From Diphasiastrum complanatum (Eukaryota; Streptophyta; Lycopodiopsida; Lycopodiales; Lycopodiaceae), in contig CM055109.1 in NCBI GenBank assembly GCA_029204225.1, forward strand, positions 31,276,370 through 31,340,369: a stretch of 64,000 bases of DNA, in the 5' to 3' direction. Both the position numbers and the translations under genes were made by a program. The first letter of the stretch is position 1; every line of letters starts with the position of its first letter. This document shows, piece by piece, positions 54,955 to 64,000 of this stretch. The notes under the pieces are model-generated. The model was given only the letters and a program-made list of their open reading frames with translations, ran no database searches and was not told the origin of the DNA.

Positions 54955-57713
54955 ATGAAAATGGGTTTATTTTTAGTACCACCAAACCATGCTTTTATCC
55001 TAGAACTTGTTCAAGTTGTTCTTAATGGCTTCTTGAATGATCATGCTAGTCTTGTACAAAGTTTTTTTATTCAAAAGACCTTGTCAAATATGGTGGATTT
55101 GCAAGAGATCTTGGTGAATGAGGAGTTTAGGCTTCTATCAAGAGGAGGATCTACTTGCATTTCTCAATCTAGAGAGGAGGAGGCTATGTTCTCAAGCAGC
55201 AAGTTCAAGGGAAAAGGCAAAAGCAAGTTGTCTAAAGAGAGAAATCAAGGTGAGGCCTCTACTTTTGTTGGCATGAAAAAAGATAGATCTAAGCTAAAAT
55301 GTTTCTATTGTGGAGTCAAAGGACATTTTGCTAGTGAGTGCTTCAAGAAAAAGAGAGATCGATGTGATAAGCATGGAAATCTAACTCTTGATGAGGATGG
55401 TGTTGGTGATCAGAACTCAAATGATGATGCTTTTGTGATGTCTTCATATTTGGTTGCTAATGATGAAGATATTGATCCTTGGTGGATTGATAGTGGAGCA
55501 AGCTCACACATACCTTTTTACAAAGAATATTTTTTTGTCTTTGTTGGCATATGAAGATGACAAGATGGTGATCTACACAGCCAATAATGGTGAGTGTGCA
55601 ATCAAAGGGATTGGCACAGTACCTATTTTTCTCTCTACAAATAGGAATGTTCATTTGAAGGATGTTTTGTTCATTCAATCTATTACCTTAAGGGCCTTAA
55701 GGTGGAGTTTGATGGTGATGCATGCTTGATCAAGAAAAGGCATATTGTGGTTGCAAAAGGAAAAAAGTAAGGTAAGTTGTTCAAACTTGATGCTTGTGTT
55801 GTTGCTAACCAAGTTGGATGTATGAAAAAAGAGCAAAACTCAATGCAAGAGGTTTGGCACAAGAGGATGAGGCATCTCAACTTCAAGTCATTGGACGTAA
55901 TGGCAAAAAAACAAGTTGTGATTGGTCTTCCAAAGTCTCTAACTAGCGTGAATCATGTTTGTGAATCTTCTTAAACCCTTTTGGGATCAAGCTTTGTTGT
56001 GTGATAATTTTCTATGAAATAGGTGGCGGAGTGTGATATTGGATGGAAAAATCCCTTTTGAGATGTTATTTGGTAGAAGGCCAAGTGTCAAGTTTTTCAA
56101 AAAAATTGGATGCACTTGCTATATCAGCATTACTTTTGATGATAGCAAAATGGAGGATCCATCTTCAAGAAAAGGAATATTTGTTGGATATAATGAGGTG
56201 AGCAAAGCTTACAAGGTTTACATTCCATCTGCCCAGCCCTCCATCGCCAGGTTTATGAATAGCCTTCCATTAGAAGTTGTACAATAATACAGTTAGATCT
56301 GTCCAGATTCCATCACCACCAAACGTAAATGAGCTTTCTCAAAAAAGCATAGCTGCATCCCGAGCCTGAATATGTACGAGAACAACGTGTAGTGCTCTTG
56401 CGCATGCCACCATCTAAATGAGATGAAGCTCCTAAGAGTATAAGCAAAGGTTGGTGGCTAAAGGATATGCACAAGAACATGGTATTTACTATGACGAGAC
56501 CTTTGCACCCATGGCAAAGATGGTAAGCATTCGGGCCATCATCTCTCTTGAAACTCTTTTCGGTTGGGATATATGGAAAATGGACATCACTAATGCATTC
56601 TTGAATTGTGATCTTGAGGAGGAAGTGTACATGGAGCCACCCAAGGGCTACATTTCACATGGCAAGCCAATCATGTTTGTTTTCTACAAAAGAGTCTGTA
56701 TGCTCTTCAGCAAGCACCAAGGAGTTGGTATGCTATGCTTAATACATTTCTACTCTCGAAACTTTATGATGAGTGAGTATGATCATTCACTTTACTGTAG
56801 ATTTTTTTGAAATCATGTTACTATTCTTCTAATCCATTTGGATGATATCATTTTGAGTGGAGGCAACAATCAAGATATTGATGATATCAAGATTGCACTC
56901 AAGAAGGAGTTTGAGGTGCATGATCTTGGTCTTTTGAATCATATCTTGGGAATAGAAGTATTTATATCTTCTCAATATACTTTCATTTGCCAAGGGAAGT
57001 ATGCTAATTCTATTCTAAAGAGATTTCATATGGTAGATGCTAAGTCTTGTGATACACCTACAAAGTCAAATGTATAGCTCACTATAAGAGGTAATGAAAG
57101 ATCCTTCAAGGACATTACTCTCTATAGGCATATAGTTGGTTCACTCATACATCTAACCATCACAAGGCCGGATCTTAGATATTGTGTTTGTAGATTAAGC
57201 CAATTTATGAAAAATCCTAGTGTGGAGCATTGGAATCTAGGCAAGAGAGTATTGAGGTACATCTTGGGTTCTAGAGATTTTGGCATTCTTTATGACGGAT
57301 CATCACCTAACTTGTTTGGATTGTCAGATTTGGACTTTGCTAGAGATCAAATGCATAGAAAATCCATAACTGCACATGCTACTTTCATAGGTGATGGAGC
57401 TATCTCTTGAATGTCAAAGAAACAATCTACAATCTCATTGTCATCTAGTGAGGCCGACTACAAAGCTCTTACATCATGCACAAAGGAGATGCTATGGATC
57501 AAGATAATGGCGAAAGATATTCACTTTCTGGATTTTTTGGAGAGTCCATCATCTTTACCTATCAGCCCAAATATTGGCAAGGAATCCTATCTTTCATGCA
57601 AGGATCAAGCATATTGAGATGGCATATCATTTTCTGAGGGAACACATCATGGAAAATGTTATTTCCATGGCCAATAAGTAGGATTCAGTATACTCCTAGC
57701 CTTGGATACACGG
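54955..57713 (+). mobile_element. Copia element 'L' (family C genes, no LTR left)
   Basis: Begins in the C-terminal half of gag (LVQVVLNGFLNDHASLVQS). Zinc knuckle CFYCGVKGHFASEC (about 55300), protease WWIDSGASSHIP (about 55482), integrase zinc finger (WHKRMRHLNFKSL). A deletion near 55970 removes the integrase core, then the integrase tail (EDPSSRKGIFVGYNEVSKAYKVYI). After a break, RT (DETFAPMAKMVSIRAI, MDITNAFLNCDLEEEVYMEPP, with HLDD in place of YVDD near 56830-56841) and RNase H (DLDFARDQMHRKS, SLSSSEADYKAL). Several frameshifts and stops. It is cut by element D at 57713. Small frames here are fragments of the same gene. Confidence 0.88.
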
Positions 57714-58578
57714 TGTCAAATTTCAGAGAAATAAATACCAAGAATGGATCTAGATCAGATCCTCAAGAGGTGTTGGAAGCTAGATTACTTGATCTACTAA
57801 TCAAACAATGATTAGATCTAGAATTAGATCAATTTCCTATCAAAAATCTAGCAAGAACAACAAGCAAATGATTAAACTTGAGACCTACTGCCTCCACACG
57901 TGTGAAGAACAATACCTGTATGGACTTACAACAGAGAGTGAAGTACACAAGTGTTAGAAAGCAATAGAACCATAAAATCACAACACAAATATGAGAATAC
58001 TCAAGATATGCCTCCAAAACCAAGATCTTGCTTCATTGATCTTTCAAAGTGGATCCATCATGGATTAAATACAAAAATCATCATACTCTCTTTCTAAGCC
58101 ACTTCCAACACGTGTGAGATAGGTCATTGTGCTTATCCATATCCACTTTGGCTAAGATTCCATTAATTTGCCACATCATCATTGGTGGCTAGTGTTGACC
58201 TTCTAGATTCCTACAATCTAGGAGATAACTCCTACAATTTAGGAGATTTGACATTTGACTCAAATAAAGTCTATATACAATGGATCTGAACTTCATGATT
58301 GACATTTCACACATGGGAGACCACTCCTATCCATGTGATATAGCATTTTCTACCACTAGAATGGTGCCAAGTGGCATAACACTACTAAACTAGTTTTTGG
58401 CCAATTTAACCACTAATTTCCAAATTAAATGATATGTACAACCTATATGATCTATCTAAATGACTTGGGCATAGATTTCACATTTGGGAACAGGCTCCAC
58501 TTATGTCTAATGATGATAGGTACAAGTCATTATGGTATTTACAAGATTTGATCAAGTTAGCTTTTGCAAATTCTAACA
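57714..58578 (-). repeat. Element D 3' LTR (865 bp)
   Basis: Plus-strand ends TGTCAAATTTC and AATTCTAACA; the inner end abuts the polypurine tract. It contains CACACGTGTGAA at 57895-57906 and CACGTGTGAGA near 58110. The 64-aa minus ORF 57829-58023 is not a gene. Confidence 0.85.
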
Positions 58579-58591
58579 CTCCTCCTCAAAA
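58579..58591 (-). promoter_or_regulatory. Element D polypurine tract
   Basis: The minus strand reads TTTTGAGGAGGAG then TGTTAGAATTTG. Confidence 0.85.
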
Positions 58592-58852
58592 CTAACTTGA
58601 TAAAAGCATGATGATCTTAAGCTTGACTCCATGGGCTGATTTGGTCTTCAAAGATGGATCCTTGCTGATTCAAAGATGTGAAGATCAACCAATGAGTTTG
58701 ATGAAGATCCGAGATCACCATATCCATGATAGTGCCTCCTTGATGTTGACTCCTTTGATGAACTTGGGAGTTTTGCACCATCCTAGCTTTCTTGCCTTTG
58801 ACTTCTTCCAAGCTTGAAGAAGATATTTCACTTGAAAGTTCCTCCTCCTAGA
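58592..58852 (-). pseudogene. Element D 3' internal region
   Basis: The minus strand is open for about 90 codons (58617-58999) with no recognisable domain. It is probably a degenerate pol end, as it sits between internal coding and polypurine tract. Confidence 0.35.
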
Positions 58853-59092
58853 ATGTAGCTGGTTTTTCATGAAGGAAATCCGAGGCTTCCATGCCTCATA
58901 ATGGCTATGAAAAACAAGACCTTGAGATAGATACATGTGTAGATTACCAAGATTTTGCATACTGGTTTGACTAGTCCACAAAGCAAAAACTTTTTGCATG
59001 ATTGTCTTATCTTGTAATCACAAGCAATCTGAATTCATTGAGGCTACTTACTTGCTTATGGATACAAGTGTCCTTTGAGGATGATTCATTCC
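58853..59092 (+). repeat. Direct repeat, copy 1 (~235 bp)
   Basis: Near-identical to 60093-60333 in the same orientation (shared: 'gcttccatgcctcataa', 'agatagatacatgtgtag', 'gcttatggatacaagtgtcc'). The other copy forms the loop of the inverted repeat. Confidence 0.9.
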
Positions 59093-59209
59093 AACTCTCA
59101 AAAGAAAGAGTCATTGGTGTTTGTTGAGTCCAATAGGGGTGTTTGGATCTGATTTTTGTGATTTGATAGAGTGCTTTTGTCTTAGTGATCAAAGCAAACC
59201 TTAGTTTCC

Positions 59210-60091
59210 AATTGACTAGGTTGAAAAGAGATATGATTCAAAATTTGTGGTCTAGATCTTGTGTAGATCCTTCTAGATTGTTTAATGTGTTCAAATCTAG
59301 TTTCTTGAGAGTCACAAATTACATTTTGAAAAGTCATATCACAAAGTTTTACTTCCTCATCATGGCATCAATAGGTGGCAGGAGGCAAGTAAGGACCCTA
59401 AATGCCACCTTTGTGGCAAGAGAGATCATTTTGTCTCAAGATGCTACAAAATGAAGACCAATCCATCCAAGGAGAACCAAAGCAAGGGGGTCGAGGTGAA
59501 GGATGGAGCTTCAAGTGCAAAATGCAAAGGCAAGAAGGACAAATCCAAAGAAATGTGTTTCCTTTGTGGAAAGATGCATGAGGCTTGGAGTCTCACAAGG
59601 ACTTACAAGAGTTGTATTCAAAAGTCCATCACCACACATTTCAAACCTTTAGAAGTTTTTCATTTGGAAGTGCATTGTTTGGTTCAAGATGCAAAGAAAG
59701 ATGTCACTTTTATTAATGTCACTTGGATTATTTCATGTCCTTGTTATAATCCAGGAGAAACCAAACAAGATTAAGCAGGATCAATCACTAAATGAAAATA
59801 GTTCCATTTATGCTCTCATGACATCTTATGAAGAACAATTTTGCTTTGAAGATATTTTTGTATCTCAAATGTGGATTAAGGCAATACTAGTTGAGTGTGA
59901 TGCCTTAATAGATAGCAAAGCATGTTTTCCTTGTAAATTTACATTCATTATAAAGTCAAGGGAATGGAAATGTCTTCATGAAGTATTTTCTTTTGGTTTC
60001 AATAAGATCAAGAATGATGTGTTCATTCATAATGTTGAAAATTGTAGATTTTCAATCTTAGAGGCAAGTTGTAAACTTCTTATGAGATCAA
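59210..60091 (+). repeat. Inverted repeat, left arm (copia gag/IN remnant, plus sense)
   Basis: Reverse complement of 60334-61264, lacking about 45 bp near 59745. Carries a leader, an ATG near 59360 (MASIGG), a zinc knuckle in another frame (CHLCGKRDHFVPRC in the right arm), 'NPSKENQSKG', then 'FKPLEVFHLEVHCLVQ' and 'KDVTFINVTWI', a faint copia integrase core. It ends with residues like MWIKAILVECDALID, recalling the start of copia RT. Frames are broken, so it is not a working gene. Confidence 0.85.
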
Positions 60092-60092
60092 G

Positions 60093-60333
60093 AATGTAGC
60101 TAGTTTTCTATGAAGGAAATTCAAGGCTTCCATGCCTCATAACGGCTATGAAAAACAAGACCTTGAGATAGATACATGTGTAGATTACCAAGATTTTCGA
60201 TAGTAGTTTGACTAGTCCACAAAGCAAAAACTTTTTACATGATTGTCTTAATCTTGTAATCACAAGAAATCTTGAATTCATTGAGGCTACTTACTTGCTT
60301 ATGGATACAAGTGTCCTTTGAGGATGATTCACT
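60093..60333 (+). repeat. Direct repeat, copy 2 (loop between the arms)
   Basis: Copy of 58853-59092 lying exactly between the two arms of the inverted repeat. Confidence 0.9.
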
Positions 60334-61264
60334 TGATCTCATAAGAAGTTTACAACTCGTCTCTAAGATTGAAAATTTACAATTTTCAACATTATGAATG
60401 AACACAACATTCTTGATCTTATTGAAACCAAAAGAAAATACATCATAAAGACATTTCCATTCCTTGACTTTATAATCAATGTAAGTTTACAAGGAAAACA
60501 TGCTTTGCTATCTATTAAGGCATCATACTCAACTAGTATTGCCTTAATCCACATTTGAGATACAAAAGTCTCTTCAAAGCAAAATTGTTCTTCATAAGAT
60601 GTCATGAGAGCATAAATGGAGCTATTTTCATTTAGTGATTGATCCTCATTAATGGTGTTTGATTTCTCTTGGATTATAACAATAACTTTGAACTTATCCA
60701 AAGTTCCAAACAAAATGCATTCCAAGGACATGAAATAAATCCAAGTGACATTAATAAACGTGACATCTTTCTTTGCATCTTGAACCAAACAATGCACTTC
60801 CAAATGAAAAACTTTTAAAGGTTTGAAATGTGTGGTGATGGACTTTTGAAGACAACTCTTGTAAGTCCTTGTGAGACTCCAAGCCTCATGCATCTTTCCA
60901 CAATAGGAAACACATTTCCTTGGATTTGTCCTTCTTTCCTTTGCATTTTGCACTTAAAGCTCCATCCTTCACCTCGCCCCCCTTGCTTTGGTTCTGCTTG
61001 GATGGATTGGTCTTCATTTTGTAGCATCTTGGGACAAAATGATCTCTCTTGCCACAAAGGTGGCATTTAGGGTCCTTACTTGCCTCCAATAGGTTGCCAC
61101 CTATTGATGCCATGATGAGGAAGTAAAACTTTTTGATATGACTTTTCAAAATGTAATTTGTGACTCTCAAGAAACTAGATTTGAAACATTCAACAATCTA
61201 GAAGGATCTACACCAGATCTAGCCAACAAATTTTGAATCATATCTCTTTTCAACCTAGTCAATT
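60334..61264 (-). repeat. Inverted repeat, right arm (same remnant, minus sense)
   Basis: Better preserved arm in the element's own orientation: ATG near 61113 (MASIGG), zinc knuckle CHLCGKRDHFVPRC (about 61025-61070), a Lys/Gln-rich stretch, then after a shift a 196-residue open frame (60953-60363) with the faint integrase and RT-start similarities. It joins the 5' LTR fragment at 61262. Confidence 0.85.
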
Positions 61265-61396
61265 ATGATCTATCTAAATGACTTGGGCATAGACTTCACA
61301 TGTGTAAATAGGCTCCACACATGTGTAATGATGATAGGTACAAGTCATTATGGTATTTACAAGATTTGATCAAGTTAGCTTTTGCAAATTCTAACA
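61262..61396 (-). repeat. Element D 5' LTR fragment (135 bp)
   Basis: Matches 58443-58578, the U3 start of the LTR. The rest of the LTR, primer site and proximal leader are deleted. Confidence 0.9.
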
Positions 61397-61401
61397 CACG
61401 G

Positions 61402-61813
61402 TACTCTAGTAAATCAAGTTGTTAGTTATGCCACCTCATACTGGATGTGACCCAAAAGTAACTAATATCCTTGTGAGGCCTAGAACACACTAACCGGAGT
61501 TTAGACAAGGTTTGGGACAGTCAAAGCATGTGTAGCGTTATCAATAGCATGCTTAGGACTCTATTCTAGGTGAATCTATGTATAGGGAACTTAGGGCTAT
61601 GCATGCCTATGTGCCCAGGTTGCTTTCGGCTCTATATATTGAGGCCAAACTCGCCCTACTCCTCATTGTGATCATTGACTCATTGCCAGGGTTTCACTCT
61701 AACTTCATGCTTCCTATTCCTTGGTTGCTTCTACTTGGTTGGGTGGTTGCTCCATAGTGTGTTTTCTATTGTGTTTGTCTTGTAAGCAGGATCTTGAAGG
61801 AGCTTCCCTTACA
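61402..61813 (+). repeat. Family K 5' LTR (right part)
   Basis: The right end is fixed by TTACA before a primer site. It contains a CTATATATTGAG box at about 61631 and 'ttggttgggtggttgctcc' shared with 2260-2300. The left end may lie before element D. No TG start could be chosen. Confidence 0.65.
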
Positions 61814-61814
61814 T

Positions 61815-61826
61815 TGGTATCAGAGC
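61815..61826 (+). promoter_or_regulatory. Family K primer-binding site
   Basis: TGGTATCAGAGC, one base after the LTR end. Confidence 0.88.
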
Positions 61827-64000
61827 AAGGCTTACAAAGATTGGAGAACATGGAGAAGGGCTACCTTTCGTCGAAATTTTGGATTGGATCATTGAAATTC
61901 TCTTCCAAGGTGGATAGCAAGGGTTCAAGTGGGTTTACTATCCCGGTTTCAATTTGCATATTGCTAAGATCCATTACTCTTGGGATTCTTTGTGGTTTTA
62001 TGAAGAATTGTCCTTGAAGGCCAATTTGTGATGCTTTTTTGGAGCTTTTTCTTGTGTAGATCAAGTCTTTGGTAGATCTGAATTTTCCAGCAAGTGTACT
62101 TTTGTTTTAGGGTTCATTAATGATGCACGCCGGTTCTTTCCAAGGATTTATGATTCTAGGCTATGTTTTAGTCAAAATTGCTTGGTTTTTCATGCTTTTG
62201 GCACAAAATAGATAGTAAGAACCAAAATCCAGCAAGATCAGATCAATTAGATGGTTATAATTCTGTAAATTGATTTGCATGTGTTATAGAAAGAGTTGTA
62301 TATCATGAATTTCCACTTTATTATGATAAAAAAAACTAGAAAATAGCCAAAAAATCATCATTTTTGTTTGTTTTTTTCATAAAGTTGGATAGTAGTTGGA
62401 CGTAAAACACCATGTAGAGCTTGTAAAGAGGTGGACCAAAGTCTTTTGAAGCTTTCCCTGAAGTTGGAGCCAAGAATTCCAACAATTGAGCTTGTAGGAA
62501 GTCAAAAAAGTTAAAAAAAAATGACAATTTTTGGTGTTTTTTGGGGGATAATTCTCTCCAAATCCATATAGAGATCATTAGAGAATTAATTACAACATGA
62601 TTAGCATTTCTTTTTACCTTCCCAGCAAGCTATCAGACCTGTAAATTGATTGTCGGTGGCTTATGCACCATCTCCATCAAGTTTGAAGCTATTTTGACTT
62701 CTACAAATCAAGAAATCTTCATTCTTAGCCTATACTGCATGTTAGGATTAGTACGAATGCTTCAGGAAAGTCTAATTGATTGTTTAAGACTGTTGGTAGC
62801 ATCAATTTTGGACTGGAATGGGTGTTTGCACATTTTTGCATGATTTTGTCTTGTGGAAATGCACCCTACTATAGATTTTATGACACTCTGATCTCGCACG
62901 TGTGAAGCCTAGGTGGCAGGCTGATGTGGCAAGCATCTTGTTCACTTGGTCTCCCTCTGTGCTGAGCTTTACAGCACCCAATATGGTGTCTTGTAGCCAA
63001 AGTTATGATCATTTGAGGTTTTGCAATTTTGTAAGTAAAATTGGCAAAATTTGGAATTGTTCTGATTGCATGCTAGTCATTTCCCTAATTTATAGTACTG
63101 TACTTGCATGGATTGGTTGCATGCTGATTCTCAAAGTGATTCTAACATGCATGATGGATTTACAATCGATTTGAGTGGTCATACACATCTGAAAATTGGG
63201 TCACAAATCAATGATATTGGTTGACAAATTCTATAAAATTGAAGTTTACATAAAAAATTTTGGAATGATGTTTTGTAACTAATGTAGTGTGCTTTGCATG
63301 CCAGTTTAACATTGGGTTAGTTACATTAGAAATCGGACAGTGTTTCAATTTTTCGATTCCAATTGCCTTTTGTACTAACAATATTTTTGTCAAAATTTTC
63401 GATTTACGTTAAATAAAGCAAAAATTGAGTTTTCCAAAAAAATCGAAATTTCGGTCATTTTTTCATTATCTATGGAATCGGTTTAGATTAGTGAATTGAT
63501 TAAATTGAGTTTATTAGTCAAAATTAGTCATAGTGTTTTCACTTAGTTTAAATTATTTTTTGGGGATAATAAGTTGAAATTGACAGAAGGAACCACAATG
63601 AAATTGCCGACACTTTTTATTGTGCTGTCATTTTTTAGCTTTTGGAGTTGAGAGCTCCCAAATTGAAAATTAAAATTTGATTTTTTTTTTGTTGAATTTT
63701 AACTTGATTAAAATTTGAAATCAGTTGTCTGATAGTTTTCTAAATAATTCTGATCGCTAGAAATCAGTCAAGTGAACGTTTGTGCAAGATACTCGTCAAA
63801 TTTGAATTAAAATCGTCAAACAATATAAAATGACCAGATTGAATGAGTGGCAACAATATTCTTTATCTAGACAGTAAATCTGTCAGGATACGGTTCAAGG
63901 ATTACTGAAATCCTATTGGTGGGATTTCCATTCATGTAATTTCATATTCTATGTTTGGGTAGGTTTTGTCAATATTAATGGAGTAATGCCAAACCTGTCA
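61827..64000 (+). other. Family K leader / non-coding interior
   Basis: More than 2.1 kb after the primer site without a recognisable gag; only frames of 60-98 aa with no motif. GCACGTGTGAAG at 62896-62907 repeats the LTR motif. The last ~1 kb is very AT-rich with homopolymer runs. The coding part of the element, if any, lies beyond the window. Confidence 0.5.

Larger units (their letters stand above)
57714..61396 (-). mobile_element. LTR element 'D' with internal inverted duplication
   Basis: Flanked by CACGG at 57709-57713 and 61397-61401. Minus-strand order: a 135-bp piece of 5' LTR, gag-like interior, long inverted duplication, polypurine tract, and full 865-bp 3' LTR. The primer site is missing. 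Protein content is a degenerate copia gag zinc knuckle and integrase. It is non-autonomous. Confidence 0.85.

Overview
This looks like nuclear DNA from a land plant with a large, retrotransposon-filled genome. I cannot place it more finely; a gymnosperm, fern or lycophyte would fit, and nothing in the window decides. The evidence is a dense, nested patchwork of Ty1/copia LTR retrotransposons with plant initiator-Met-tRNA primer sites (TGGTATCAGAGC), smaller Ty3/gypsy pieces, long CT/AC microsatellites, and one short exon that matches plant ACT-domain (STY-type) protein kinases. No bacterial-type operons, rRNA or CRISPR arrays were seen, and no tRNA gene was recognised.

Layout. 1-4.2 kb: degenerate LTR material, including a minus-strand LTR with a polypurine tract near 2550. 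4.4-5.5 kb: exon 1 and upstream region of a host kinase gene on the minus strand. 6.7-11.1 kb: copia element 'A' (7000-10992, minus) inserted in an exon-like coiled-coil sequence. 11.3-12.0 kb: a copia RNase H remnant. 13.2-16.2 kb: compound microsatellite, a repeat-rich leader and a gypsy gag remnant. 16.2-21.2 kb: two broken copia pieces. 21.2-25.1 kb: a minus-strand element with a 994-bp LTR, a polypurine tract and a long unrecognised coiled-coil protein (the most novel item). 25.5-27.3 kb: 5' end of copia element 'H'. 27.3-30.2 kb: deleted copia 'J'. 31.4-40.3 kb: minus-strand fragments ('F') split by a young, nearly intact copia element 'G' (32776-38869). 40.7-42.3 kb: copia 'C' LTR, primer site and gag piece. 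42.3-52.5 kb: copia 'E', whose 3' LTR is split by copia 'B' (47443-52114, minus, GCTAT target duplication). 52.5-54.9 kb: gypsy integrase followed by a coiled-coil ORF. 55.0-57.7 kb: copia 'L'. 57.7-61.4 kb: element 'D' (minus, CACGG duplication) holding a ~0.9-kb-arm inverted repeat. 61.4-64 kb: LTR 'K' end, primer site and non-coding leader.

Almost every coding region is dead: frameshifts, internal deletions or lost catalytic residues. G is the exception, with near-identical LTRs and only two single-base frameshifts. The pieces therefore show successive waves of insertion and decay rather than a functional pathway. The only host-gene evidence is the kinase exon and, weakly, the exon interrupted by element A. 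Coordinates of LTR ends were read by eye and may be off by a base or two; identities quoted are impressions, not computed values.
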